Positions 16,470 to 24,896 of a DNA stretch of 64,000 bases are shown here, piece by piece. Both the position numbers and the translations under genes were made by a program. Position 1 is the first letter of the stretch. Every line of letters begins with the position of its first letter. A model generated the notes under the pieces. It did no database searches. It was not told the DNA's origin and saw only the letters and a list, made by a program, of their open reading frames with translations. The stretch is from Streptomyces fragilis (lineage in GTDB: Bacteria; Actinomycetota; Actinomycetes; Streptomycetales; Streptomycetaceae), in contig NZ_BEVZ01000012.1 in the NCBI RefSeq assembly GCF_003112515.1, positions 37,200-101,199 of the forward strand, written 5' to 3'.

Positions 16470-17060
16470 TCACAGCTCCGCGGGCAGCGTCCGCCACAGT
16501 CCGGCGCGGTCACGCGCCCCGCGCAGCGCGGCGAGCACCGCCGGGTGCGGCTCGGCGTGCAGTTCGGGGTAGTCCCGCTCCCCCCGCGAGGCGTCCACCG
16601 GGAAGGCCAGCCGTTCCCGCGTCAGGGAGAACCGCGCGTCGACCCCCGGCTTGTTGCCCCGGGGGTCCTGGCGGTGCCAGGCGCCGTTGAAGCGGACGGC
16701 GACCAGGCCGTGCACCACGAAGCCGCCCCGGTCGTCGTCGAGCCGCTGGTAGCAGAACGCCGTGGGGATGTCCTCGGCCCGCAGCAGCGCGGCCAGTGCG
16801 TGGGCCTTCGCGTAGCAGATGCCGGTGCGCAGCCGGATCACGTCGGAGGCGCGCCAGGTGACCCGAGGGTCGTCCGCGTCCTGCGAGTGGGGGATCGCGT
16901 CGCGCACGTACTCGAAAGCGGCGCGCGCATAGTCATACGAGTCCTCGGCCGTCGAGGCGAGCTCCGCGGCGAGCTCCCGCACAGCCGGGTGCTCGTGATC
17001 GACCACCTCGGACGCGGCGAGATACGCGGACAGGTCGGGCGTCTGCTGGATCGTCTGCAT
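16470..17060 (-). CDS. Transglutaminase-like domain protein, probably leaderless
   Basis: About 196 residues of the bacterial transglutaminase-like (cysteine-protease fold) superfamily. The triad is visible as Cys in RLRTGICYAKAHALAALLRA, His in GFVVHGLVAV and Asp in WHRQDPRGNK, so the protein is probably active. It has no signal peptide and is likely cytosolic. ATG 17060 is chosen because a near-consensus promoter (TTGACC, 17 bp, TATGAT) ends 7 nt before it, predicting a leaderless mRNA. An upstream ATG at 17072 overlaps the -10 box itself. The gene follows the threonine aldolase gene on the same strand but with its own promoter. Physiological substrate unknown. Confidence 0.86.
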   Translation of the reverse strand: MQTIQQTPDLSAYLAASEVVDHEHPAVRELAAELASTAEDSYDYARAAFEYVRDAIPHSQDADDPRVTWRASDVIRLRTGICYAKAHALAALLRAEDIPTAFCYQRLDDDRGGFVVHGLVAVRFNGAWHRQDPRGNKPGVDARFSLTRERLAFPVDASRGERDYPELHAEPHPAVLAALRGARDRAGLWRTLPAEL

Positions 17061-17067
17061 GGCCGAG

Positions 17068-17096
17068 ATCATAGAAATGCGACCGTCTGCGGTCAA
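17068..17096 (-). promoter_or_regulatory. Near-consensus HrdB/sigma70-type promoter for the transglutaminase gene
   Basis: On the minus strand -35 TTGACC (17091-17096) and -10 TATGAT (17068-17073) are separated by exactly 17 bp. The spacer and -35 box contain a GACCG-N4-CGGTC inverted repeat (17081-17094). An 11-bp arm at 17077-17087 pairs with 17107-17117 with one mismatch. The expected transcription start falls at or next to ATG 17060. Confidence 0.75.
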
Positions 17097-17135
17097 TTGT
17101 TTTGCGGACGATCGCATATCTATGCACAGGGTGGC

Positions 17136-18209
17136 TCAGCGGGACGCCATCTCCTCCTTGAGGGCGGCGACGAACGCGTCGACGTCGTCCTCGGAGGTGT
17201 CGTACGCGCACATCCAGCGCACGTCGCCGGCCGCCTCGTCCCAGAAGTAGAACCGGAAGCGCTTCTGCAGCCGCTCGGTCACCGCGTGCGGCAGCCGGGC
17301 GAAGACCGCGTTGGACTGCACCGGGTACAGGATCTCCACGCCGTCCACCGCCCGGACGCCCTCGGCGAGCCGCCGGGCCATCTCGTTGGCGTGGCGGGCG
17401 TTGCGCAGCCACAGGTCCTTGGACAGCAGTGCCTCGAACTGCACGGAGACGAACCGCATCTTGGAGGCCAGCTGCATGGAGGTCTTGCGCAGGTGCTTGA
17501 TCCGCCGCACCCGCTCCTGGTCGATCACCACGACGGCCTCGCCGAACATGGCGCCGTTCTTCGTGCCGCCCAGCGACAGCAGGTCGACGCCCGCCGCGTT
17601 GGTGAACGCCCGCATGGGCACGTCCAGGGACGCGGCCGCGTTGCCGAGCCGGGAGCCGTCGAGGTGGACGGCCATCCCGTGGGCGTGGGCGTGCTCGCAG
17701 ACGGCGCGGATCTCCTCGGGTGTGTAGACGGTGCCCAGCTCGGTGGACTGGGTGATGGAGACGACCTGCGGCATCGCGCGGTGCTCGTCCTCGAAGCCGA
17801 ACGCCTGGCGGTCGATCAGCTCGGGGGTGAGCTTGCCGTCGGGGGTCGGCACGGTGAGCAGCTTGATGCCGGCGACCTGCTCCGGCGCCCCGCCCTCGTC
17901 GGTGTTGATGTGCGCGCTCTCCGCGCAGATCACCGCGCCCCAGCGGTCGGTGACGGCCTGCAGCGCCACCACGTTGGCGCCGGTGCCGTTGAAGACCGGG
18001 TAGGCCTCGGCGGTGGCGCCGAAGTGGCCGCGCACGACCTGCTGGAGGTGCTCCGTGTACACGTCCTCGCCGTAGGCGACCTGGTGCCCGCCGTTGGCCA
18101 CGGCCAGGGCGGCGAGCACCTCGGGGTGGACCCCCGCGTAGTTGTCGCTGGCGAAGCCGCGGACCGACGGGTCGTGACGCCGGCGCGCGTCGGTCTTCGG
18201 AGGGTTCAC
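17136..18209 (-). CDS. Low-specificity L-threonine aldolase
   Basis: About 357 residues of the beta-eliminating lyase / threonine aldolase family, PLP-dependent, splitting L-threonine or L-allo-threonine to glycine and acetaldehyde. The N-terminal FASDNYAGVHPEVLAAL, the NGTGANVVALQA PLP-phosphate loop, the MAVHLDGSRLGNAA region (Asp contacting PLP nitrogen) and the Schiff-base lysine in SLGGTKNGAMFGE (about Lys217) are all present. GTG 18209 overlaps the TGA of the upstream SDR gene (GTGA), indicating translational coupling; an in-frame ATG at 18227 would overlap the SDR gene more. Soluble cytosolic enzyme. Pairing with an SDR suggests linked amino-acid or hydroxy-acid metabolism (inference). 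Confidence 0.92.
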   Translation of the reverse strand: MNPPKTDARRRHDPSVRGFASDNYAGVHPEVLAALAVANGGHQVAYGEDVYTEHLQQVVRGHFGATAEAYPVFNGTGANVVALQAVTDRWGAVICAESAHINTDEGGAPEQVAGIKLLTVPTPDGKLTPELIDRQAFGFEDEHRAMPQVVSITQSTELGTVYTPEEIRAVCEHAHAHGMAVHLDGSRLGNAAASLDVPMRAFTNAAGVDLLSLGGTKNGAMFGEAVVVIDQERVRRIKHLRKTSMQLASKMRFVSVQFEALLSKDLWLRNARHANEMARRLAEGVRAVDGVEILYPVQSNAVFARLPHAVTERLQKRFRFYFWDEAAGDVRWMCAYDTSEDDVDAFVAALKEEMASR

Positions 18210-18958
18210 GGCTTCTCGGTCAGCCACAGACGGTTTCCGTTCACTTCACTGGCGGGCTCGTCCCAGACGCCGGCGACGGCCTCGGCCAGGTCCTTGACGT
18301 CGGTGAAGCCCGCGAACTTCGCGTTCGGGCGCTCGGCGCGCATGGCGTCGTGCACCAGTGCCTTCACCACCAGGATGGCAGCCGCCGCGGCCGGCCCCTC
18401 CTCGCCCCCCTCCTTGCGGAAGGCGTCCGCGAGGGCCAGCGTCCAGGCCTCGGCGGCGGCCTTGGCCGCGCCGTAGGCGGCGTTGCCCGCGGTGGGCTTC
18501 GCCGCCCCGGCGGCGCTGATCAGCACGAACCGGCCGCGGTCGCTGCGCACCAGGGCGTCGTGGAAGGCCAGGGAGGTGTGCTGGACGGTGCGGACCAGCA
18601 GTTTCTCCAGCAGCTCCCAGTCCGCCATGTCGGTCTGCGGGAAGGAGGCGCTGCCCCGCCACCCGCCGACCAGGTGCACCAGGCCGTCGATCCGGCCGTA
18701 CTCCTTCTCGGTCTCGGCCGCCCAGGCGCGCGCCGCCCCGAGGTCCAGCAGGTCGACCGGCTCGCCGGTGACCGTGGCCCCGCCGTGCGCGTAACGGGCC
18801 GCGTCCACGGCCTCCGCCAGGCGCACCGGGTCGTTGTCCGAGGCGACGACCACCGCGCCGGCCTCGGCCAGGCGCAGCAGCGTCGCCCTTCCGGCCGCGC
18901 CGCCCGCGCCGGCCACCGCGACGACCGCCCCCTCGAGCGCTCCGTTTCCGTTCCCCAT
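18206..18958 (-). CDS. SDR family NAD(P)-dependent oxidoreductase
   Basis: A 250-residue classical short-chain dehydrogenase. The dinucleotide loop is VAGAGGAAGRATLLRLAEAGAVVVASD (Gly-rich residues 17-23), the adenine-ring Asp is in VDLLDLG, the structural motif is HLVGGWRG in place of NNAG, and the catalytic triad is Ser148 with YxxxK at Tyr162/Lys166 (AAYGAAKAA). The stop overlaps the threonine aldolase start by 4 bp. The upstream DUF6421 gene is 67 bp away on the same strand, so the three may be co-transcribed. The replacement of NNAG by LVGG is a variation found in some divergent SDRs. Substrate unknown. Confidence 0.92.
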   Translation of the reverse strand: MGNGNGALEGAVVAVAGAGGAAGRATLLRLAEAGAVVVASDNDPVRLAEAVDAARYAHGGATVTGEPVDLLDLGAARAWAAETEKEYGRIDGLVHLVGGWRGSASFPQTDMADWELLEKLLVRTVQHTSLAFHDALVRSDRGRFVLISAAGAAKPTAGNAAYGAAKAAAEAWTLALADAFRKEGGEEGPAAAAAILVVKALVHDAMRAERPNAKFAGFTDVKDLAEAVAGVWDEPASEVNGNRLWLTEKP

Positions 18959-19025
18959 CGCTCTCGCCTCCCAGGCGTGTCGCTGACTCGTCCGGCCTCC
19001 TGCTGGGCCGGGCCGCGGATCCGCC

Positions 19026-20432
19026 TTACGCGGCGGCGGGCAGCTCGCCGCCCGTCTCGGCGGTGATGCCCTTGGTCGAGGCGATCACCTGCTTGAGCTT
19101 CTTGGCGAGGGCCTCGTAGAACATGCTCAGCGGAAACTCGTCCGGCAGCACGTCGTCGACCAGCTTGCGCGGCGGCTGCGTCAGGTCGAGGGCGTCGGGG
19201 CCCTTGGCCCACCGGGAGCCGGGGTGCGGCGCGAGGTAGGTGGAGACCAGCTCGTAGCCCGCGAACCAGTGGACCAGCTTCGGCCGGTCGATGCCGTCGC
19301 GGTAGAGCGTCTCGATCTCCGCGCAGAGCTGGTTGGTGACCTCGGGGGCGCGCTGCCAGTCGATGTGCAGCTTGTTGTCGGTCCAGCGGACCACGTCGTG
19401 CTTGTGCAGGTAGGCGAAGAGCAGCTGCCCGCCGAGACCGTCGTAGTTGCGGTGGCGCTCACCGGTGACCGGGAAGCGGAACATGCGGTCGAAGAGGACC
19501 GCCATCTGCACGTCGCGGGCCTGCGGCACGCCCTCGGCCTCGAGCTTCACGGCCTCCTTGAAGGCGGTGAGGTCGCAGCGCAGCTCCTCCAGGCCGTACA
19601 TCCAGAACGGCTGGCGCTGCTTGATCATGAACGGGTCGAACGGCAGGTCGCCGTGGCTGTGCGTGCGGTCGTGGACCAGGTCCCACAGCACGAACGCGTC
19701 CTGGCAGCGCTGCTGGTCGTCGAGCATCGCGGCGACGTCCTCGGGGAGACGGAGGCCGAGGATGTCCACGGCGGCGTCGGTGACCCGGCGGAAGCGCGCG
19801 GCCTCGCGGTCGCAGAAGATGCCGCCCCAGGTGAAGCGCTCGGGGGCCTCGCGGACGGCGACGGTCTCCGGGAAGAGGACGGCCGAGTTGGTGTCGTAGC
19901 CGGAGGTGAAGTCCTCGAAGGTGATGGCGCAGAAGAGCGGGTTGTCGTAGCGGGTCCGCTCCAGCTCGGCCAGCCAGTCGGGCCACACCATGCGCAGCAC
20001 GACGGCCTCGAGGTTGCGGTCCGGGTTGCCGTTCTGCGTGTACATCGGGAAGACGACCAGGTGCTGCAGGCCGTCCTCGCGGCGCTCGGCCGGCTGGAAG
20101 GCCATCAGCGAGTCCAGGAAGTCCGGGACGCCGAAGCCGCCCTCGGCCCACCGGCGCAGGTCCTCGACCAGCGCCTCGTGGTAGGCCGCGTCGTGCGGCA
20201 GGAGCGGCGCCAGCGCGGTGACCGCGTCGATCACCTCGGTCACGGCGCGCTCGGCCTCGTCACGGGACGGGGCGCCGCCGGCGGCGAGGTCGATGGAGCC
20301 GTCCTTGCCCTGCCAGGGTCGGATGCGCTCCACCGCGCCCTTGAGCGCGGGCCACGCCGGGTGGTCGACCACCCGCGTCCCGGGACCCTGCTGCTGCCCC
20401 TGAGTGCCCACCTGCACAAGAACCTCCGTCAT
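19026..20432 (-). CDS. DUF6421 family protein
   Basis: A 468-residue soluble protein of the actinobacterial DUF6421 family. I know of no assigned function. It has no signal peptide or membrane segment. It contains conserved-looking His/Asp/Glu-rich stretches such as HDRTHSHGDLPFDPFM and RHRNYDGLGGQLLFAYLHKHDVV, which could bind a metal, but this is speculative. It heads a minus-strand series (DUF6421, SDR, threonine aldolase, transglutaminase). A good promoter (TTGCTG, 17 bp, TACGGT) lies 36-64 nt upstream of ATG 20432. Confidence 0.85.
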   Translation of the reverse strand: MTEVLVQVGTQGQQQGPGTRVVDHPAWPALKGAVERIRPWQGKDGSIDLAAGGAPSRDEAERAVTEVIDAVTALAPLLPHDAAYHEALVEDLRRWAEGGFGVPDFLDSLMAFQPAERREDGLQHLVVFPMYTQNGNPDRNLEAVVLRMVWPDWLAELERTRYDNPLFCAITFEDFTSGYDTNSAVLFPETVAVREAPERFTWGGIFCDREAARFRRVTDAAVDILGLRLPEDVAAMLDDQQRCQDAFVLWDLVHDRTHSHGDLPFDPFMIKQRQPFWMYGLEELRCDLTAFKEAVKLEAEGVPQARDVQMAVLFDRMFRFPVTGERHRNYDGLGGQLLFAYLHKHDVVRWTDNKLHIDWQRAPEVTNQLCAEIETLYRDGIDRPKLVHWFAGYELVSTYLAPHPGSRWAKGPDALDLTQPPRKLVDDVLPDEFPLSMFYEALAKKLKQVIASTKGITAETGGELPAAA

Positions 20433-20467
20433 GTCTCGCCCTCCACGGGAGTACCTCGGGTGGACTC

Positions 20468-20496
20468 ACCGTAAGCACCATCTTCTTTTTCAGCAA
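20468..20496 (-). promoter_or_regulatory. Promoter of the DUF6421 gene
   Basis: Minus-strand -35 TTGCTG (20491-20496) and -10 TACGGT (20468-20473) with a 17-bp, A-rich spacer. The predicted start near 20461 would give a leader of about 28 nt. Confidence 0.65.
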
Positions 20497-20613
20497 GGGG
20501 GGATCTTGGGAAAACTTGCTGTGCCTGCCCCGTTTGAGCGGCGATTTTACTGTCAAGCGGCTGTCCGGGTGACATCCGGGCCGGGTCGGAACACGCCGCG
20601 AGGCAGCGGCCCC

Positions 20614-20619
20614 TAGGCT
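20614..20619 (+). promoter_or_regulatory. Likely -10 box (TAGGCT) of the GDPD gene
   Basis: TAGGCT lies about 64 nt upstream of the TTG start. No convincing -35 is seen. The predicted leader is about 55-60 nt. Confidence 0.4.
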
Positions 20620-20682
20620 GCGGGACGGGGGACCTCCGAAGGTTTCGAAGAAGAAGCACACCCGCACGGGAGCGAGAAGATC

Positions 20683-21351
20683 TTGTCTTTCCTCACCATC
20701 GGCCACCGCGGACTCATGGGCGTCGAGCCGGAGAACACGCTGCGCTCGTTCGTCGCGGCCGAGAAGGCCGGTCTGGACGTGATCGAGCTGGACCTGCACC
20801 TGAGCAAGGACGGCGCGCTGGTGGTGATGCACGATGCGACGGTCGACCGCACCACCGACGGCACGGGGGCGATCGCCGAGCGGACGCTGGAGGAACTGCG
20901 GGCACTGGACGCCGGGGCGGGCGAGCGCGTTCCGGTGTTCGAGGAGGTGCTGGACGCGGTCACGGCGCCGCTGCAGGCCGAGATCAAGGACGTGGCGGCC
21001 GCGCAGCGGCTGGCCGAGGTGCTGCTGCGGCGCGACCTGGTGGAGCGGGTGGAGGTGATCTCGTTCCACGCGGAGGCGGTCGAGGAGATCGCCCGCCTGG
21101 TGCCGGGCGTGCGGACGGCGCTGGTGGCGAGCCGCTACGACGCGGAGGTCGTCGACCGGGCGGTCCGCGCCGGGGCCCGCACGATGTCCCTGAACATCCG
21201 CCGCCTCACCCTGGAGACGATGCAGCGGGCCCGGCAGGCGGACCTCCGCGTCCTGGCCTGGACGGTCAACACCCCGGAGCAGCTGCGCCTCGCGCACGCC
21301 TTCGGGCTCGACGGGGTGGTCACCGACCGTCCGGAGATCAAGCGGGGCTGA
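20683..21351 (+). CDS. Glycerophosphodiester phosphodiesterase
   Basis: A 222-residue GDPD TIM-barrel enzyme without a signal peptide, hydrolysing glycerophosphodiesters to glycerol-3-phosphate and an alcohol. Catalytic and metal residues are visible: HRG (8-10) with the following E/N pair (VEPENTL), IELDLHLSKDG (Glu/Asp ligands) and VVMHD (His50-Asp51). Its C-terminal motif is LAWTVNTPEQLRLAHAFGLDGVVTDRPE. The start codon is TTG 20683 (GGGAGCGAGAAG upstream), an uncommon choice; no ATG or GTG fits the HRG-containing N-terminus. It is monocistronic and converges with the GNAT gene. Confidence 0.94.
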   Translation: MSFLTIGHRGLMGVEPENTLRSFVAAEKAGLDVIELDLHLSKDGALVVMHDATVDRTTDGTGAIAERTLEELRALDAGAGERVPVFEEVLDAVTAPLQAEIKDVAAAQRLAEVLLRRDLVERVEVISFHAEAVEEIARLVPGVRTALVASRYDAEVVDRAVRAGARTMSLNIRRLTLETMQRARQADLRVLAWTVNTPEQLRLAHAFGLDGVVTDRPEIKRG

Positions 21352-21357
21352 CCCCGG

Positions 21358-21927
21358 TCAGGCGGGGCCGACCCCGGGAACGGTGAGTTCCTTCACCAGC
21401 AGTTCGAACTCCAGGTCGTCGCGGCGGGGTCGGCCGAACCGCTCGTCGCCGTACGGGAAGGGGCTGGTCCTCCCCGTGCGGCGGTAGCCCCGGCGCTCGT
21501 ACCAGGCGATCAGCTCCTCGCGCACGGTGATCACTGTCATGTGCATCTCCGTGGCGCCCCAGCTCACGCGGACGTGGCGCTCGGCCTCGGCCAGGACGGC
21601 CCGGCCCACTCCCCCGCCCTGGAGGCCGGGCCGTACCGCGAACATGCCGAAGTACGCGTGGTCCCCCCGGTGTTCCAGCTGGCAGCAGGCCACCAGGAGG
21701 CCGTCGCGTTCGGCGACCAGCAGGCGGCCCGAGGGGTGGTGGAGGACCTCCCGCACCCCCGCCGCGTCGGTGCGCTGTCCGTCGAGGATGTCCGCCTCGG
21801 TGGTCCAGCCGGACCTGCTGGAGTCGCCGCGGTAGGCGGACTGGATGAGGTCGACCAGGGCGTCGACGTCCTCGGCGGTGGCGTCGCGGAAGACCAGCGG
21901 AAGGGCGGCGTGGTCGGTCGGGTGCAT
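21358..21927 (-). CDS. GNAT family N-acetyltransferase
   Basis: A 189-residue GNAT acetyltransferase. Motif A for acetyl-CoA binding is FAVRPGLQGGGVGRAVLAEAE (Q/RxxGxG/A). The C-terminal AWYERRGYRRTGRTSPFPYGD stretch is typical of small-molecule or peptide acetyltransferases. ATG 21927 follows GGAGAG. It is divergent from a VOC gene with only 27 bp between the two starts, so their control elements overlap; the VOC promoter lies inside this leader. Substrate unknown. Confidence 0.9.
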   Translation of the reverse strand: MHPTDHAALPLVFRDATAEDVDALVDLIQSAYRGDSSRSGWTTEADILDGQRTDAAGVREVLHHPSGRLLVAERDGLLVACCQLEHRGDHAYFGMFAVRPGLQGGGVGRAVLAEAERHVRVSWGATEMHMTVITVREELIAWYERRGYRRTGRTSPFPYGDERFGRPRRDDLEFELLVKELTVPGVGPA

Positions 21928-21941
21928 CTTCTCTCCGTGTC

Positions 21942-21947
21942 TAGGCT
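21942..21947 (+). promoter_or_regulatory. Leaderless -10 box (TAGGCT) for the VOC gene
   Basis: TAGGCT ends 7 nt before ATG 21955 and there is no Shine-Dalgarno sequence, so transcription should start at or very near the A of ATG. Confidence 0.6.
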
Positions 21948-21954
21948 GCCGCCC

Positions 21955-22359
21955 ATGGTGCATGTACTGAGCGGCAGGACGTTGGTCCGCCCCCTCGATC
22001 CGGCGGCCTCCCGGGCGTTCTACGGCGAGAGGCTCGGCCTCGCGGTGTACCGGGAGTTCGGCGCCGGCGAGGAACGGGGGACGGTGTACTTCCTCGGCGG
22101 CGGGTTCCTGGAGCTGTCGGGGCGGCGGGAGCCCGCCGAGCCCGCCGCCCCGGGCGGCCCGGTCCGCCTGTGGCTCCAGGTCGCCGACGTGGCGGCGGCG
22201 CGGGAGGAGCTGGCGGAGCGCGGCGTGGAGATCGTCCGGGAGCCGGTGCGCGAGCCCTGGGGGCTGATCGAGATGTGGATCGCCGACCCGGACGGCCTGC
22301 CGATCGTACTGGTGGAGATCCCCGCGGACCATCCGCTGCGGTACCGGCCGGGCATCTGA
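21955..22359 (+). CDS. VOC family (glyoxalase/bleomycin-resistance-like) protein
   Basis: A 134-residue VOC protein with paired beta-alpha-beta-beta-beta modules. Segments HVLSGRTLVRPLDPAASRAFYGERLGL and WLQVADVAAAREELAERGVEIVREP followed by WIADPDGLPIVLVE match small dioxygenase/glyoxalase-fold proteins. The usual second-module acidic ligand is present as Glu in VLVEIP. Function could be fosfomycin/bleomycin-type sequestration or glyoxalase-like chemistry, which cannot be decided here. It appears leaderless and converges with the MarR gene 20 bp downstream. Confidence 0.85.
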   Translation: MVHVLSGRTLVRPLDPAASRAFYGERLGLAVYREFGAGEERGTVYFLGGGFLELSGRREPAEPAAPGGPVRLWLQVADVAAAREELAERGVEIVREPVREPWGLIEMWIADPDGLPIVLVEIPADHPLRYRPGI

Positions 22360-22378
22360 GCCGCACCGCCGGGCCGAT

Positions 22379-22930
22379 TCACAGCATGGGCGGGATCCGC
22401 CCCTCCAGCTGGCCCAGGAGCTTGCCGAGCAGGGCCGCGAGCCGGTCGCGTTCGTCGCCGGCCAGCCCGGACAGGACGTCCGCCTCGAAGGACAGCTGCT
22501 GCGGCAGCACCGCGTCGACCGTCTCCCGGCCCGTCTCGGTGAGGCGCACCAGCACCACCCGCCGGTCCCTGGCGTCGGCGCGCCGGTCCACCAGGTCCCG
22601 TGCGGCGAGCTGCTTGAGCCGTTTGGTCACCGCCGCTCCCGAGGAGAACGTCTCCCGGGCCAGGTCGCCCGGCGTGAGCTCCCGCCCGGTGCGGCGCAGG
22701 GCTCCCAGCAGCTCGAACTCCGCCCGGGTGAGTCCCGCCCGCCGCAGGGGCGCCTCCTCGGCCTGCCGCAGCAGCGCGGCGCTGCGGTTGATCCGGCCGA
22801 TCAGGTGCATCGGCTCGGTGTCCAGCTCGGGGAGGACCTCGCGCCACTGCCGGACCACCGCGGCGACCGTGTCCGCCGGACCCTCGACTCCCGTGCCTCC
22901 CCCGCCGGTGCGGTCCCCGTTGTCCGTCAT
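22379..22930 (-). CDS. MarR family transcriptional regulator
   Basis: A 183-residue winged-helix MarR regulator. The HTH is at about residues 70-110 (AEFELLGALRRTGRELTPGDLARETFSSGAAVTKRLKQLAARDLVDRR). The wing contains DARDRRVVLVRLTETGR, a strong MarR signature. ATG overlaps the stop of the FUSC gene (ATGA at 22927-22930), so exporter and regulator are one operon. A 28-bp palindrome upstream of the FUSC gene (24745-24772) is the obvious autoregulatory operator. MarR proteins usually release DNA on binding phenolic or lipophilic ligands, consistent with an aromatic-acid exporter partner (inference). Confidence 0.94.
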   Translation of the reverse strand: MTDNGDRTGGGGTGVEGPADTVAAVVRQWREVLPELDTEPMHLIGRINRSAALLRQAEEAPLRRAGLTRAEFELLGALRRTGRELTPGDLARETFSSGAAVTKRLKQLAARDLVDRRADARDRRVVLVRLTETGRETVDAVLPQQLSFEADVLSGLAGDERDRLAALLGKLLGQLEGRIPPML

Positions 22931-24690
22931 GACGTGGCGTCCTCCGTGGTCGTGGCCGGGCGGTACCGCGGACCCGCCGTCGCGGCGGTGCCGGGGCCCG
23001 GGTGGCGTACCGTCGCCGCGAGCGTACGGTGTCCCGCCCGCTCCTCCGTCGTCACGTCCTGCGTGGGCAGCGCCCGCGCCCACCACTCGCCGGACGCCGC
23101 CTGGGTCGCGCCCCGCAGACCGACCAGGGCCGCGGCCAGCTCCCGCCGGGCCACGGCCAGGGTGCCGGGGCCGGTCGCGGGAGCGGCGAGCAGCGCCTCG
23201 GCCCGGTGCCGCGCCGCCTCGGCGTGGCGCAGTGCGACGGTCACCCGGTCCACGGCCCGGCGGTCGGTGACCACCGCGGCGGCCAGCAGGCCGACCAGCG
23301 CCCCGACGAGCGTGTCCACCGCCCGGTCGACCACCAGGCCGGGGGTGTCCTGCCACTGGGCGTACTCGGTGATGAGCAGGGCCATCGGGGTGACGCAGAC
23401 GCTTCCGAGCCAGTAGTTGCGGGAGATGAGCGCCTCGGCGCCGAAGTTGAGGGCGAGGCCGGTCAGGACGAGCGTCCACTGGTTCAGGTGGGCGACGGGT
23501 GCCAGGAGCACGAAGAGCAGCACGCCCGCCAGGTTGCCGACGACCCGCTGGACGCCGCGGTTCCAGGTCAGCGAGAGGGTGGTCTGGAACAGCGCCGCGG
23601 CGGTGACCAGGGCCCAGTAGGGCCGCCCGATGCCCAGCGCCAGCGAGGCCCAGCCGGCCAGGGCGCAGCCCAGCAGCGTGCGGAGGGCCACGGCGCGCAG
23701 CGGCGCCAGGCGCCGCAGCAGCGAGGGGGTGGCGGAGGCCCGCTCGACCTCGACGCCCAGCAGTTCTCCCTCGCCCTCCGCGTCCAGTACGGGCCCGGCG
23801 GTGTCCGGCACGCGGCTCAGGCCGTGCAGCCGACTCGCCCGTTCCCGCAGCACGGCCGCGTCGTCGGGGGCGGGTGCGGCGAGGACGGACTCGGCGCGCA
23901 CGAGCAGGGCGCCGAGGGGGCGGCGGGAGGCGGAGCGCCGGCCGGTCATCAGCAGGGTCTGCCAGGCGTTCTGCACCGCCGCGGCGGCGTCCGCGCGGGC
24001 CGCTTCGCCGTGCGGGCCGGCGGACGGTCCGGACGCGCCGGACGGCGCGGACCCGGCGGACGGCCCGGAGGCGGCGGACGGCCCGGACGCGACGGGTGCG
24101 GAGGCTTCCAGGGGCCGGGCGGCCTCCGCGTACCGGGCGACCGCGCCCAGCGCCTGGACGACGGCCCGGCGTTCGGGCCCGTGCGGGCGCAGGACGCCCG
24201 GCGCCATGCCCACCAGCCAGGAGAACGCGCCCGCGGCGAGGGCGAGTCCGACGTGACCGGGGACCTCGCCCAGGGTCTGCGGGGCGAACAGCGCCGCCGA
24301 GGAGACGAAGGTGAGGATCACGTTCCCCGGCGGCCCGATGCGGGTCGCGTCGCAGAGCGCCTTGTGCAGCGCGGCCAGCACCGCACCCACGGCGACCAGC
24401 ACCACGCCCGAGGAGGTGAGCGAGGCCGCGGTCAGCGCCACCGCGAGACCGGCGACCATGCCGGCGACCACCAGGGCCAGCGCCCGGGCCCGGGCCGCGT
24501 AGGGGCGGTTGTGGGCGTAGAGGGCGCACAGGGAGCCGGCCATCGTGTACATCGCGAGGTCGAGCCGGTCCAGGGCGACGAGCAGCAGGTTGGGCGGCGC
24601 GGTGGCCACGACCACGCTGACGGCGTGCTTGTACCAGATCTCGGCCGGGCGGCCGGGCCGCAGGACCCTGAGCAGCGGCGGGCGTCCCAA
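22927..24690 (-). CDS. FUSC family membrane protein (aromatic acid exporter-like)
   Basis: A 587-residue FUSC/YccS/AaeB-like protein. There are two blocks of about 5-6 transmembrane helices (roughly residues 25-170 and 335-475), separated by a soluble region with an Ala/Ser/Gly/Pro repeat of GPSA-type units near residues 200-225. A C-terminal cytoplasmic helical domain follows. FUSC proteins include AaeB (p-hydroxybenzoate efflux) and fusaric-acid resistance proteins. It is the first gene of an operon with the MarR regulator. A second FUSC gene with a different regulator lies at 38369. Confidence 0.9.
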   Translation of the reverse strand: MGRPPLLRVLRPGRPAEIWYKHAVSVVVATAPPNLLLVALDRLDLAMYTMAGSLCALYAHNRPYAARARALALVVAGMVAGLAVALTAASLTSSGVVLVAVGAVLAALHKALCDATRIGPPGNVILTFVSSAALFAPQTLGEVPGHVGLALAAGAFSWLVGMAPGVLRPHGPERRAVVQALGAVARYAEAARPLEASAPVASGPSAASGPSAGSAPSGASGPSAGPHGEAARADAAAAVQNAWQTLLMTGRRSASRRPLGALLVRAESVLAAPAPDDAAVLRERASRLHGLSRVPDTAGPVLDAEGEGELLGVEVERASATPSLLRRLAPLRAVALRTLLGCALAGWASLALGIGRPYWALVTAAALFQTTLSLTWNRGVQRVVGNLAGVLLFVLLAPVAHLNQWTLVLTGLALNFGAEALISRNYWLGSVCVTPMALLITEYAQWQDTPGLVVDRAVDTLVGALVGLLAAAVVTDRRAVDRVTVALRHAEAARHRAEALLAAPATGPGTLAVARRELAAALVGLRGATQAASGEWWARALPTQDVTTEERAGHRTLAATVRHPGPGTAATAGPRYRPATTTEDATS

Positions 24691-24744
24691 AGGGGTCCTC
24701 CTCGTGCGACGGCGGAGACGGAGCGGTGTTCCCCTACGACGTTA

Positions 24745-24772
24745 GCAGGTGTTTCACCGGTAAAAGACCTGC
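24745..24772. promoter_or_regulatory. 28-bp near-perfect palindrome, probable MarR operator
   Basis: Of the 14 base pairs across the dyad centred at 24758/24759, 12 match. Arms begin GCAGGT and end ACCTGC, and the centre is ACCGGT flanked by TTT and AAA. It lies 55-82 bp upstream of the FUSC-MarR operon start, where a promoter is expected, and also in front of the divergent DUF5134 gene. Confidence 0.72.
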
Positions 24773-24896
24773 GGCATCCGTCACGCTCCGGCCAGATGCT
24801 CCCCGTACGCCCCCCTGCGCCCGTATGCGCGCCGTCCGGGACGGGCATCCCTCGACCGACCGCCGGGGAGGCGGCACCTCGACCAAGGGGGCGGGA

